From NCBI GenBank assembly GCA_002005325.1, contig CP017315.1:1302001-1366000 (forward strand): a stretch of DNA of 64,000 nucleotides, given 5' to 3'. Positions 1 to 10,512 of the stretch are shown piece by piece; within the stretch, counting starts at the first letter, position 1, and every line of letters starts with the position of its first letter. The notes under the pieces were generated by a model. That model saw nothing but the letters and a program-made list of their open reading frames with translations. It ran no database searches and was not told the DNA's origin. The position numbers and the translations under genes were made by a program. This DNA comes from Candidatus Tokpelaia hoelldoblerii. GTDB taxonomy: Bacteria > Pseudomonadota > Alphaproteobacteria > Rhizobiales > Rhizobiaceae.

Positions 1-3000
1 ATTATCAAATCCGCCATAATCAATCCCCCTGGTATTGCCAACATCATCCCACACCGTATCCAGGGCAGGGACTGGCGGCGGTGTTATATCAAATTCCAGA
101 TCATGCTGCTGACGCGGCACACTGTTGCCGGCCTTGTCACGCACTTCGGTGATAACTTCATAGTGTCCTTCCTTCCACGGAATCCCGCTGGGCATTACTG
201 CCCGGGCAATCGTGCTGCCGGAAACAGCACCAGCAACGAATTCATAATCCTTTCCGCCAATGATGACATGCACAAAAATGACTTCCTCTGCTTCCACCGG
301 CCGCGAAAGTTCAAACACCAGCATCGGCCGCTCATCATTGGTAACAAACACACCCTCCCTGACCAAGCCCCACTCTTTGTCAAGCACCCCGACAAAGGTA
401 GCTGTCGCGTCCGGCGCACTGGTATCCAGAAGGAAATTATGCGCTTCTGTCGCCGCGCTTTCACTGCCGCCCCTTGTTCTGGCAACAGCAGTGATGCTGT
501 GTTCGCCATCTTCCAGCGTACCTTCCGTCAGCGTTACCGACCATCTGCCATTAACCACAATGGCCTCGGCAATCTGCGTCCTGATACCATCAACCGTATC
601 ATAGATGACAATCGTTACGCCTTCATTGCTGCTTGTCCCGGAAATTGTCAGGGTCGGGTCATTGGTCAGCCCATCCAGATCCTCGTTGACTTCACCCGTA
701 TAGTGATCTTCATCATCAAAAATGCCGATAATGACCGGAGTCAGCGGCACCGTTCCGTCAACCTCCAGCTGGACAGTAGCGTCTTTCCCGTTTGACGGAC
801 CGCCTGCTGCATTTTCCAGACGCGCGTGGAGCGTCCAGTCGCCGTCAATCAAGGCATCTGATTCCTTGAACTGATAGCGCCATTCGCCATTTCCTGAAAC
901 CTTGATCCAGGCTTCACCACCCTGATTGCGCGGACCCTTCCAGCTCAGATGAACCCAGGCCTCCTCTAACCACCTCGGGAGGTCGTCAACCTTGCCATAG
1001 ATTTCCGGTGTACGGTCATCTGTCAGGCTCCTGCCATCTTCAAAGTCGATATCCCCCTGTATCTCGCCGACATTATCCCGGTAACCGGTAATGCTCACAT
1101 CACCTGACTCCAGATTTTGCGTATCAATTGTGAAGCCGCTTTTTGACTCGCCGGACTTGTTGCCCGCCTTGTCCTGCACCCACGACACGACAGTATAGTT
1201 GCCATCGCCCAGCACACCTGTCGGAAGTTTGACATGACCTTCATGCTTGGTATAGTCCCATCCCGTAATGTTGCCCGTCAGGTCAATCGGCTTCTTCAGG
1301 TTACCGCCGGAAATAACGACCCTGACAATATCACCGGGCTTGTAATCCTCATAAATGATTGTCCCGTCGTCCTGCTTGACAGCCTTGGCTGTAATCTTGA
1401 TATCAAGGATCAGATCCGCATCAGACGTGTGAAAATCATGATCATCGAAGCCTGTATCTTCATTGATCGCATCAAGCCTTGTTTCAAACTCCGGCGGCGT
1501 GGTATCAAGCGTGAAGTGGAAATCAACACTGCCATCAGGCCTTGTACCGCTAATTCCTTTCCCCTTGATATTGACCTTGTAGTTGCCATCGCCTGACAAA
1601 GGCGGGTTTGGCCGCCATTCCCAGTGGCCATCTGCTGAAACCCTTACAGTATCCGGAGGGCGCGGCCGGCCATCCGGCCCGGTGACGATGATGGTGACCT
1701 CACCATTCGCTTCTGCAGCGCCCGAAATGATCAGCCGGGTATCATCCGTCACATCACCATCAGCAATCGCCCCCGTGATCTCACCGGCACTATCCCAGCC
1801 CTTGATGATAATATCAACACCGAAACCGGCTCTGACATCTGGAGACAGATTGCCCGCCAGATCTGTCAGTACGGCTTCCAGCCTGTGACTGCCGGTCTGC
1901 AGATTGATACCATGTCCTATAAACTCGAATTCCCATACGACTTCACCGTTGGCCCCTGTTTCACCGGTCAGCGTGGCCTTGCCATAAACCTTGCCGTTAC
2001 GGCCGGCTTCCTTGATGGTAATATAATCACCTTCCTGCCATTCACCATCAAGCTTGATTGTCCCTCTCAGGCGTGGCGTGGCGTCATTGATAAGATCACC
2101 ATCATTAAATGCCTTCCATTGAGAATTGTCCGGATCGCCTGTATCAGTCAGTTCATTTGAATAGATATGGTCAATTGTCACGTAGCCGGTATTTTCCGGG
2201 GCAACGGTATCAATGGTGATGTCCATGCCCCTGGATTCACCACTTCCATTACCGCCTTTGCTGCGGACTTCCGCACTGACATGATAGTCACCATCCCTCA
2301 ACAGATCTGCAGCCCTGGTCTGGTTGACAGTCCAGAAACCGGAATTGTAGCCCTTACCCTGATCAGCCTGCACCCATTTCTCAACGGGGTTGCCTTTTGT
2401 ATCTGTTCCCGTGATATGAAGCCAGACTGTATCTGTTTCCTTCAGGAGGCCGGCTGTCTCGTCAATCTTGATGAAATAAACCAGCCCGTTATCGCTGGTA
2501 ACACCGTCATGGCGGCTGGCATCATCATCCGCACCAATACCGGTATCTTCTGAAAAGCTGACAACCTCCGCCATTGCTTCCGGCACACTCAGATCAATTT
2601 CAATGTCCCAGAGATCACTTTCCGGACTCTCATTACCCGCCTTGTCAACAGAAACAACATTAAACTTATAGTGTCCGGATTCCTGAATCACACCTTCAGG
2701 CACAGTCCATGTCCACGTCCCGTTCGGTCCGGCAATGGTATACCCAAGTTCCGTTGCACCATTACGGATAATGATGACAGAACCCGCTTCTCCCTTCCCG
2801 TTGAAGGTCAGCGTATCATCATTGGTGACATCGCCATCATGAAGATAGCCGATACCATGAGGCTTGTCATCCCAAATGCCGTCAATAACCGGCTGGACAG
2901 GGGCGATATAATCAATCTCAAGATCATGTGACGGCTGGTAAGCCACATTGCCGGCTTCATCAGCAAGCAGCATTTCAACCCTGTACTTGCCCTGTTCAAG

Positions 3001-6000
3001 TATTACAGGAGTGCTCATAACATAGCCGTCACGGCCCCTTGATACCTCAAGCCATTCGGTAACCGGTGTGCCTTTGCCATCATCCGCAACAATCCGCACC
3101 CAGACAGAAACACCCTCTTCCAGGTCCTGCACCTCAAAAATCAGCTTCGGCTGGCGATGGCTGGTGACAAAGTCATGATCCGTGCCCGGCAGATGGCTGT
3201 TTTCAGTGTCGGTGTCAATGCGTTCAAGCCATACTGTACCCGTTGGCGGAGTCGTATCCACCGTGAATTCCATCCCCGGCTGATCAGCCGTGTTACCGGC
3301 CTTGTCTGTCTCAGACACTGTAACAGTATAATGATCTTCTGCCAGGCTGTTTTCCGGTGTCCATTCCCAATTGCCCCTTCTATCAACAATGAGAGTTTTG
3401 GTTTCCGTCTGCCCGTTGTCACCGGTAACAGTGATGGTGACAGAGTTGCCGATTTCCCCCTTGCCTCTGAAAGTCGGGGTCGTATCATCCGTCATGCCTT
3501 TATTTTTAATCTCGCCCTGGATGAAGCCGACATTATCCCATGCCGATATGGCGCCCTCAGAGCCCTCATCCCAGACATCAGGCGCAGTCATATCAACTTC
3601 AACCCTCTGGGTGTACCGCCTGCCGGTATTGCCAATCCCGTCACGCACGATTGTGTCAACCAGGTACTTGCCTTCCGGCAGCTCGAATTCAACCGCACCG
3701 TTTTCACCGGAGAGATCAACAATCCATTTCCCGCTTGCCGGATCTTTCGTGGCGGCAATCCAGCCGCCCCGGTCCACCGTGACACCGGCCTTAACCAGCT
3801 GCGAGACCAGATCCGGCAGCAAAGCTCCATTTTCATCCGTAAAGCGCAGATAGACAGTTTCCCCCCTATCTGCATCAGCATCTGATGTCATGGTGAATTT
3901 CAGCGTATTATCATTGGTCTTGAAATCATGCCGGGTCGCATCATCAAAGCCGCGATCCTCGGTAATGCTTTCCAGTTGGGCAGTATGCGACAGAAATTCC
4001 CTGGCAATCTCGAAACTCATGTGATCAGACGTTTTGCGATTGCCGAATGCGTCTACAACTTCAGCCCAGACTTCATAATTACCGTTGGCCCAGCCTGCAG
4101 CCGTCCATTCCCAACTGCCGTCTTCCTTAACCCGGACGCCACGAATCTCACGGTCGTTGCCGGTCTTCTGATCTTTCCAGTGAAGCGTAATCGTATGGCC
4201 TTCATGGCTGGCTGAAGTATCCATCCCCCTGAAAGTCGGCGTATCATCATTGGTTGTGCTCTTGTCGGTGATTTCTTCCCCGCCACCGCCGGGAGTATCA
4301 AAGTCATTCCATACAGAAAACGTCGGCTTGCCAAGATCTTCCCCCAGATTAACCGTCAGATCATGCCCGTAGCCGTCACGCACATTGCCTGCACGATCAA
4401 TCACACGGACCTCGATCTGATAGTCACCTGTTTTCAGTCCCTTGACCTCAGCCCTCCAGCCGTTTTCATTGGAACCAGGCGCATAAACCCAGTCATAACC
4501 GTCAAGCGGCTGGCCATCCTTGCCCACAATGCGCAACTGGACAAACTCGTCACCTTCCAGCCCGACTGTTTCGTCATCCAGCTCAATGTAATAGGTCAGG
4601 TCACCGCTCATGGCTTTAAAATCAGTCCTTGGTGCACTCGTACCAGGGAGGATCACACCGACCACTTTTACCAGGGCAGCAGGATCCGTCGTATCAACTG
4701 TAAAGTCAACAGACTGGGTCCTAAAACTCTCATTGCCGGCCTTGTCGGTCTCAACGACACTGACAGTATAGTCATCATCAGCAAGGCTTCTGTCCGGGAT
4801 CCATTCCCAATAACCGTCCTTGTCAACAGTAGCAGTTCTGGTAATGGTGTTTTCCGGATTATTCCTGGACGTGATGGTAATTGTGATGACATTACCTTCA
4901 CCGTTTTTCAGTCCTGCAACGCCCTTATCGCCACTCGTGCCCTTGAAAGTCGGCGTATCATCATTGGTGATGCCATTGTTCCTGATTTCACCGACATAGT
5001 CGGCACCGCTGCCATTGTCCTTGTTGTCCCATATGGTCGGCCGCTCTGTCAAAGGTGCTGTGGTATCAACAACAAATTCATGCGCAGGGCTTTCCGCGCT
5101 GACATTGCCGGCCGCATTGACTGATTTCACCGTGATGGAATGCTTGCCGTCAGCCAGCCCGACGGACCAGCCCTTTGCCCAGTCGTCTGCACTGCCCCAT
5201 GTCCAGTCACCCGTTTTGCTGTCCACCTTTACCCGGCCGATTTCCCTGCCATTATCATAGATAATAACAACAGATGTCAGGCTGCCGGTCCCCTTGAAAA
5301 CAGGGTGGGTGTCATTGGTCAAACCGCCAAGTTTTCCGATAATATCCCCTGTATGATCATCATCACCAACATTATCGATACTGATATCAATCTCGGGGAC
5401 ACTATCCGGTTTTGTATCAACAGTGATGGTGATGCCATCAGATTTTCCGGTATTGCCGGCTTTATCCGTTTCTTCAATGATAATGGTGTGGTCGCCATCA
5501 TCCAGCGCATGCCGTTCATCCGGCGTCCATGTCCAGTTGCCTTTTTCGTCAACGGTAGTTTCACCAATGACATCGCCATTATCCCTGATAACAACTTTAT
5601 TGCCCGGCTCACCCTTGCCGGAGAAAGCCGGTGTATCATCATTGGTCTTCTCGCCATCGCGAATCACACCGGTATAATCTGTTTCATCATTCTTTCTATT
5701 ATCCCAGATGGTTGGAATCCCGACATCCGGCGCTTCTGTATCGACAACAATGTGAACAACAGAGTCATCGCTTTCATTGCCTGCAGGGTCTTCCACCGAA
5801 ATGTGGATCTCATTGTCACCCTCATCAAGCTCGCCCTCAGGCTGCCACTCCCAGTGGCCCCCGTCCTCACCATCAACCCATTTCGGATAAGGGTTGCCTT
5901 CCTCATCCTTGCCGCCGGCAATCTCGTTACCATCCTTGTCGGTGATTTTAGGCGGATTCTCCTTGTCTCCGGGAATGACGATAATCGGCTTGTTATTATC

Positions 6001-9000
6001 TGTCGGATGATTCTCATCCGCATCAATCGGCCCGCCATCCCGGTCATCCGGGTCAATAACAATGATACCGTCCGGCGCATCGGGCTTGGTCGTATCAATG
6101 AACAGTTCCCGGGGTTCGCTCTGCGCACCTTCATTGCCAGCCTTATTCACACCGGAAACCGTGATTTTATAGCTCGCGTCCCGCTCAACAAGCGGTTGAT
6201 CATTCGGCACAGTCCATGACCAGCTGCCATCTTCTTTCAGCGCAACACGGGCAACCTGCCTGCCATCAATGTAGATGATAACCTCTTCACCTCTACCATG
6301 GCCTTCCCAATGCCCTTTCAGGGTCGGTGTCGTATCATTGGTAGAGCCGCCGTTTTTAATCTCCTTCGGCGCATCAGCCACTTTCTCACCGGCAGCATTC
6401 ACGCCGTCATTCAAAACAGCGTCAATGCCTGGAACATCACTGTCAGGCGCTGTATTAATTTCAATCCTTTGCGGGCGAAGACGAGGGCTGCCTATACCGG
6501 TCCTGCTTGTAACCTGAGCATCAATCAGGTAAACGCCATCAGGCAGTTCAAATTGCGTGCCACCTTCTTCAGAAAAATCAACGATCCATTTGCCGTTTGA
6601 GGCTTGCGTGGCTTTAATCCAGCCATCCTTGTCAATCTCGATACCGGCAGGCAGCTTTTCATTATTCACACCAAACAGGTCTGGCAGCAGCTCCCCGTTC
6701 TCGTCCAGGAAACGCAGCCAGACCGTCTCGCCTTTAAGCGGATCGGCGTCGGACTCAAGAGTAAATTTCAGTGTCCGGTCATTGGTGATGAAGTCTGAGC
6801 TGTCCAGACCGGTATCATCGCTGATTTCAGTCAGCCAGGCCAATTTAGACGGAATCTGTGTGTCGATAATAACAGTCTCATTATTGATCTCGCCTTTATT
6901 ACCGGCAGCATCAACCACACGGGTTTCAATCTTATAGTTACCCTCATTCAGCGTGAAGTTCGTGAAGTCAAATTTCCACAAGCCGCTCTCTGCATCATAG
7001 TTTGCATTGGCCCAGCCATCCTCGTCGGCCCTCGAGTGGAAAACCGGCCGGCCATTCTCCCTTATAAGGCGCAGCTGAACGGTCTCATCATCAGGAAGTT
7101 TGGCAATGCTGTTCCCGTCATCATCTATGGCGTCCACCTTGATAAAGAATTCCAGGGTTTTATCCGCGGTGATGAAATCGCCCGGCGTGCCGGTGTCCTC
7201 GCTGATGCTGACCAGTTTCGCGATGGAAAGCGGAGCCTTTGTATCGACAACAATGTGAACAACAGAGTCATCGCTTTCATTGCCTGCAGGGTCTTCCACC
7301 GAAATGTGGATCTCATTGTCACCCTCATCAAGCTCGCCCTCAGGCTGCCACTCCCAGTGGCCCCCGTCCTCACCATCAACCCATTTCGGATAAGGGTTGC
7401 CTTCCTCATCCTTGCCGCCGGCAATCTCGTTACCATCCTTGTCGGTGATTTTAGGCGGATTCTCCTTGTCTCCGGGAATGACGATAATCGGCTTGTTATT
7501 ATCTGTCGGATGATTCTCATCCGCATCAATCGGCCCGCCATCCCGATCATCCGGATCAACAACAATGATACCGCCCGGCGTATCAGGCCTGACCGTATTG
7601 ATCGTGATCATCTGCGTGTTTTCATGCCCTGCATTACCGGCCCTGTCACGCACAACAGTGGTGATCTCGTACCGGCCATCGCTCAAGGGATTCGCTTCCC
7701 GGTCAACAATCCATTTACCGCTCGCCTCATCCTTTACAGCCTGCAGCCACTCATCCGTGCCTTGTGTCCTGTCGGTAATTTTCAGCCAGACAGTCTCACC
7801 TTCACCAAGGTCTCCCTCAACCCTGATGAAGTATTTCAACGTCGTATCAGACGTGATGAAGTCATGCGCATCCTTGCCGGTATCTTCTGAAATAGACTCC
7901 AGCACAGCGACCGCTTCCGGCGGCGTCCGGTCAATATTAATAGTAATATCTTTTTCACTGGTATTGCCAGCCGGATCCTCCATGCTGATATGGATTTTCC
8001 CGTCTTCATCTTCAGGCAACGGATCCTTTGGCTGCCATTCCCAATGGCCGTTATCACTGCCATCTTCATTTTCGCCATCCCTGATCCATTTTGGATAGCC
8101 ATCTGCGCCCTCGATCTCATTACCGTCCTTATCGGTAAATTTGGGCGGCGCATCTTCATCCCCGGGGAATTTGATAACCGGCCGCTCAACATTGCTCGGA
8201 TTTTCACCGGTAATATCAACAGGGTTATCAGGATCTTCAGGGTCGATAACAATAATATCACCAAAAGACGGAGCTTTCGTATCAATATTGATCTCGACTT
8301 TATTGCTCGGCTCACTGATATTACCAGCCTTGTCTTCTTCAGACACGGTGATTTCATGCCAGCCATCGTCAAGCCCGTCAGGAAAACCGGCCTTGACCCA
8401 CTCATCCTCGCTACCCCATTCCCAGGTGCCATCCTCATTAACGACAGTTTCCCCAACCTCCTTGCCATCAATAACAATCGTAATCGTGTTGCCCGGCTCG
8501 CTCTCTTTCCCCTTCAGCAGAGGCGTATTGTCATTGGTAAGACCATCCTTGACCTCAACAGCAGGATCTTTTGGCACATCTGCGCTGCCATTATCCCATA
8601 TTGTCGGCGGAATCGGCACTAACGGCGCTTCCGTATCAACATTGATCCTGATTTTATCGCTCGGCTCACTGAGATTACCGGCCTTGTCTTCTTCAGACAC
8701 GGTGATATCATGCCAGCCATCCCTAAGCCCGCCAGACATGCCCGCATTGGCCCAGTCATCCTCGGTACCCCATTGCCAGGTGCCATCCTCATTGATTTCG
8801 GTTTCGCCAATCTTCCGGCCACCATCCTTGATGACAATCTTGTTACCTGGCGTGCCCCCTTCACCTTTCAGCTTGGGGGTATTATCCTTGGTATCATCAC
8901 CGCTCCTGATGGAGATCTCATTATCAGGATCCGTATCATCCACCATATCAGGAACATCCGGCTTGGCCGGCCGGCCATCAGGACCGGCATCCACCACTTC

Positions 9001-10512
9001 AAATTCAACCGCCGAGCTTGTACCGGTATTGCCGGCCCGGTCTATTTCCTCCACTGTGATTTTAACATTACCCAGGGGAATCCCGTCAGAAAACGCTGAA
9101 CCGGCCAGAGCGGTTTTCAGATTAATAAACCACTTGCCGTTATTCCCCACGCTCGTTGTAGCAACAGCCTCACCATTAATCTTGATGACAATTGTATGAC
9201 CCGCACCGGCCGAGTCATCACCACTGACCCCTTCAATCATGGGGAACCGCTCATCCGTCACACCGTCAAAGTCAGGATCTGTGATATTGCCTGTCCGCCC
9301 CCCTGTCGTATCCCACACAGCCGTTATAGTCGGAATCGGCGCTTGCGTATCAATGACAAAGTCAACCGGATCACTTCTTATTTCCCACTCTTCCGTCCAT
9401 GTTTCACCCGGGTTTTCAGGATCACTAATCGTCACTTTCTCTGTTTTGACATTGCCTGCCCGGTCTTTTTCCACCACAGTGATCCTGTGGGGACCCTCAC
9501 CCAGTTTCGGCTGAAAGCTCCATTCGCCGTTTGCATCAACAACAGCTTCACCGATTTTTTCACCCCTATCATAAATGGTAATCGTGTTGCCCTCACCATT
9601 TTTGACATCGGCATTGCCCTTATCACCACTCCTGCCGGAAATGGTCAGATCAGCCGGGTTGATATATCCCTCGTTTCCAAGAGAAACCTCACCCCCGTCA
9701 GGATTATTTTTATCCCTGGCCGTGACAGAAGGAGTCTGCGTATCCGGTGCTGTAGTATCAATCGTGATTGTGATGTGTTCATCCTCACCACTTGCACCAT
9801 TTTCAGGATTTTCTCTTGAAATTGTAATTTCGTGATCACCATCCGCCAGCGGCGGCAACTCATAGTCCCACTTACCGTCATCACCAACGACGATTCTGCC
9901 AATTTCCTCATCACCATCCTTGATGATGATCGTGTCACCCGGCCGACCTTCACCCTTGATAAGAGGGGTATCGTCCTTGGTCGGATCACCGGGCTTAATT
10001 TCAATCAGGTTGTCGGTGTCCGTATTATCCCAGACAGTGGAGTCCCCGCCTTTTGCCGGAGGCGGCGTATGGCGGTCATCATCCTTGTCGCTATCGCCAT
10101 CACTGACAGCCGCCGCAACACCACCGGCGGCACCGGCGCCGCCCAGAATGGCTAACAGGGTTTTGACAGAACTGGAATCCTCGAGCTTTTCATAAACCAC
10201 CTGCGGGTCAAGGATGCCATCCTCTCCTTCTTCAGAGGTCAGGGCCGCATCAAAATTGACCAGATAACGGCCATCAGCACCAAGCAGAACCAGATTATTG
10301 AAATGCAGACCATGGGCAAAAAAATCTTTTATCTCATAGTTCCTGCCATCTTTCAGTGTAATGATCAGATCATCACCCGTGCGGGCATAATTGGAAATGT
10401 CGGAGACATTAACCGACAGCATAAAATTAGCCGCACTTTCTGTGCTGTTAATAACCCCGGAGGCAGTATCAAGATTAATATTGACGTGATTCTTTAGTGC
10501 TGAAGAAGGCAT
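1..10512 (-). CDS. Giant BapA/SiiE-like surface protein with tandem Ig-like repeats (5' part; 3' end outside window)
   Basis: The minus-strand frame starting at ATG 10510-10512 stays open to base 1 in the stretches I translated, which cover most of its length, giving at least 3504 codons; the C-terminus lies beyond the left edge. The start has a good ribosome site (AGGGAG, 9 nt upstream). The first ~130 residues resemble the BapA-type prefix domain (DGRNYEIKDFF, then NNLVLLGADGRYLVNF) and end in a Gly/Ala stretch (LGGAGAGGVAAAVSDGDSDKDD). After this come about 28-30 acidic Ig-like modules of ~105-120 residues. The common type reads TNDTTPTFxGxGxxG ... IYDxxxxIG ... DGxW ... LxDGxHxxTVxxxDxAGN ... 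VDTTAP; a second type carries SISEDTG ... DFITxDxTL ... WLRxxDENGE. Such proteins are usually exported by type I secretion and act in adhesion or biofilm formation. No secretion genes are in the window and the C-terminal signal is not visible, so export route and role are inferred. Two modules are identical at DNA level. Confidence 0.9.
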   Translation of the reverse strand, partial: MPSSALKNHVNINLDTASGVINSTESAANFMLSVNVSDISNYARTGDDLIITLKDGRNYEIKDFFAHGLHFNNLVLLGADGRYLVNFDAALTSEEGEDGILDPQVVYEKLEDSSSVKTLLAILGGAGAAGGVAAAVSDGDSDKDDDRHTPPPAKGGDSTVWDNTDTDNLIEIKPGDPTKDDTPLIKGEGRPGDTIIIKDGDEEIGRIVVGDDGKWDYELPPLADGDHEITISRENPENGASGEDEHITITIDTTAPDTQTPSVTARDKNNPDGGEVSLGNEGYINPADLTISGRSGDKGNADVKNGEGNTITIYDRGEKIGEAVVDANGEWSFQPKLGEGPHRITVVEKDRAGNVKTEKVTISDPENPGETWTEEWEIRSDPVDFVIDTQAPIPTITAVWDTTGGRTGNITDPDFDGVTDERFPMIEGVSGDDSAGAGHTIVIKINGEAVATTSVGNNGKWFINLKTALAGSAFSDGIPLGNVKITVEEIDRAGNTGTSSAVEFEVVDAGPDGRPAKPDVPDMVDDTDPDNEISIRSGDDTKDNTPKLKGEGGTPGNKIVIKDGGRKIGETEINEDGTWQWGTEDDWANAGMSGGLRDGWHDITVSEEDKAGNLSEPSDKIRINVDTEAPLVPIPPTIWDNGSADVPKDPAVEVKDGLTNDNTPLLKGKESEPGNTITIVIDGKEVGETVVNEDGTWEWGSEDEWVKAGFPDGLDDGWHEITVSEEDKAGNISEPSNKVEINIDTKAPSFGDIIVIDPEDPDNPVDITGENPSNVERPVIKFPGDEDAPPKFTDKDGNEIEGADGYPKWIRDGENEDGSDNGHWEWQPKDPLPEDEDGKIHISMEDPAGNTSEKDITINIDRTPPEAVAVLESISEDTGKDAHDFITSDTTLKYFIRVEGDLGEGETVWLKITDRTQGTDEWLQAVKDEASGKWIVDREANPLSDGRYEITTVVRDRAGNAGHENTQMITINTVRPDTPGGIIVVDPDDRDGGPIDADENHPTDNNKPIIVIPGDKENPPKITDKDGNEIAGGKDEEGNPYPKWVDGEDGGHWEWQPEGELDEGDNEIHISVEDPAGNESDDSVVHIVVDTKAPLSIAKLVSISEDTGTPGDFITADKTLEFFIKVDAIDDDGNSIAKLPDDETVQLRLIRENGRPVFHSRADEDGWANANYDAESGLWKFDFTNFTLNEGNYKIETRVVDAAGNKGEINNETVIIDTQIPSKLAWLTEISDDTGLDSSDFITNDRTLKFTLESDADPLKGETVWLRFLDENGELLPDLFGVNNEKLPAGIEIDKDGWIKATQASNGKWIVDFSEEGGTQFELPDGVYLIDAQVTSRTGIGSPRLRPQRIEINTAPDSDVPGIDAVLNDGVNAAGEKVADAPKEIKNGGSTNDTTPTLKGHWEGHGRGEEVIIYIDGRQVARVALKEDGSWSWTVPNDQPLVERDASYKITVSGVNKAGNEGAQSEPRELFIDTTKPDAPDGIIVIDPDDRDGGPIDADENHPTDNNKPIIVIPGDKENPPKITDKDGNEIAGGKDEEGNPYPKWVDGEDGGHWEWQPEGELDEGDNEIHISVEDPAGNESDDSVVHIVVDTEAPDVGIPTIWDNRKNDETDYTGVIRDGEKTNDDTPAFSGKGEPGNKVVIRDNGDVIGETTVDEKGNWTWTPDERHALDDGDHTIIIEETDKAGNTGKSDGITITVDTKPDSVPEIDISIDNVGDDDHTGDIIGKLGGLTNDTHPVFKGTGSLTSVVIIYDNGREIGRVKVDSKTGDWTWGSADDWAKGWSVGLADGKHSITVKSVNAAGNVSAESPAHEFVVDTTAPLTERPTIWDNKDNGSGADYVGEIRNNGITNDDTPTFKGTSGDKGVAGLKNGEGNVITITITSRNNPENTITRTATVDKDGYWEWIPDRSLADDDYTVSVVETDKAGNESFRTQSVDFTVDTTDPAALVKVVGVILPGTSAPRTDFKAMSGDLTYYIELDDETVGLEGDEFVQLRIVGKDGQPLDGYDWVYAPGSNENGWRAEVKGLKTGDYQIEVRVIDRAGNVRDGYGHDLTVNLGEDLGKPTFSVWNDFDTPGGGGEEITDKSTTNDDTPTFRGMDTSASHEGHTITLHWKDQKTGNDREIRGVRVKEDGSWEWTAAGWANGNYEVWAEVVDAFGNRKTSDHMSFEIAREFLSHTAQLESITEDRGFDDATRHDFKTNDNTLKFTMTSDADADRGETVYLRFTDENGALLPDLVSQLVKAGVTVDRGGWIAATKDPASGKWIVDLSGENGAVEFELPEGKYLVDTIVRDGIGNTGRRYTQRVEVDMTAPDVWDEGSEGAISAWDNVGFIQGEIKNKGMTDDTTPTFRGKGEIGNSVTITVTGDNGQTETKTLIVDRRGNWEWTPENSLAEDHYTVTVSETDKAGNTADQPGMEFTVDTTPPTGTVWLERIDTDTENSHLPGTDHDFVTSHRQPKLIFEVQDLEEGVSVWVRIVADDGKGTPVTEWLEVSRGRDGYVMSTPVILEQGKYRVEMLLADEAGNVAYQPSHDLEIDYIAPVQPVIDGIWDDKPHGIGYLHDGDVTNDDTLTFNGKGEAGSVIIIRNGATELGYTIAGPNGTWTWTVPEGVIQESGHYKFNVVSVDKAGNESPESDLWDIEIDLSVPEAMAEVVSFSEDTGIGADDDASRHDGVTSDNGLVYFIKIDETAGLLKETDTVWLHITGTDTKGNPVEKWVQADQGKGYNSGFWTVNQTRAADLLRDGDYHVSAEVRSKGGNGSGESRGMDITIDTVAPENTGYVTIDHIYSNELTDTGDPDNSQWKAFNDGDLINDATPRLRGTIKLDGEWQEGDYITIKEAGRNGKVYGKATLTGETGANGEVVWEFEFIGHGINLQTGSHRLEAVLTDLAGNLSPDVRAGFGVDIIIKGWDSAGEITGAIADGDVTDDTRLIISGAAEANGEVTIIVTGPDGRPRPPDTVRVSADGHWEWRPNPPLSGDGNYKVNIKGKGISGTRPDGSVDFHFTLDTTPPEFETRLDAINEDTGFDDHDFHTSDADLILDIKITAKAVKQDDGTIIYEDYKPGDIVRVVISGGNLKKPIDLTGNITGWDYTKHEGHVKLPTGVLGDGNYTVVSWVQDKAGNKSGESKSGFTIDTQNLESGDVSITGYRDNVGEIQGDIDFEDGRSLTDDRTPEIYGKVDDLPRWLEEAWVHLSWKGPRNQGGEAWIKVSGNGEWRYQFKESDALIDGDWTLHARLENAAGGPSNGKDATVQLEVDGTVPLTPVIIGIFDDEDHYTGEVNEDLDGLTNDPTLTISGTSSNEGVTIVIYDTVDGIRTQIAEAIVVNGRWSVTLTEGTLEDGEHSITAVARTRGGSESAATEAHNFLLDTSAPDATATFVGVLDKEWGLVREGVFVTNDERPMLVFELSRPVEAEEVIFVHVIIGGKDYEFVAGAVSGSTIARAVMPSGIPWKEGHYEVITEVRDKAGNSVPRQQHDLEFDITPPPVPALDTVWDDVGNTRGIDYGGFDN
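5737..6042. repeat. Copy 1 of a perfect 306-bp direct repeat inside the giant adhesin
   Basis: This segment is identical, base for base on my reading, to 7240-7545. The offset is 1503 bp, exactly 501 codons, so recombination between the copies would keep the reading frame. Identity breaks just outside: position 5736 (c) differs from 7239 (t), and 6043 (g) differs from 7546 (a), with only scattered differences for another ~30 bp. The encoded module contains VIPGDKENPPKITDKDGNE and ends VVHIVVDTEAP. Confidence 0.95.
7240..7545. repeat. Copy 2 of the perfect 306-bp direct repeat inside the giant adhesin
   Basis: Identical to 5737-6042. Neighbouring modules of the same class, for example around 7930-8280, are related only at protein level. 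This perfect identity therefore points to a recent duplication or gene conversion rather than selection on the protein sequence alone. Confidence 0.95.

Noticed and set aside
103..10195. Many plus-strand open frames of 80-360 codons opposite the giant adhesin (for example 5140-6219 and 8141-9199)
   Set aside because: They are antisense to a repetitive gene whose codon use keeps the opposite strand open; they change frame from module to module and resemble no family.
1..10512. CRISPR-like or satellite repeat array
   Set aside because: The repeats are in-frame protein modules of about 105-120 residues that vary in sequence, without short identical repeats and unique spacers.
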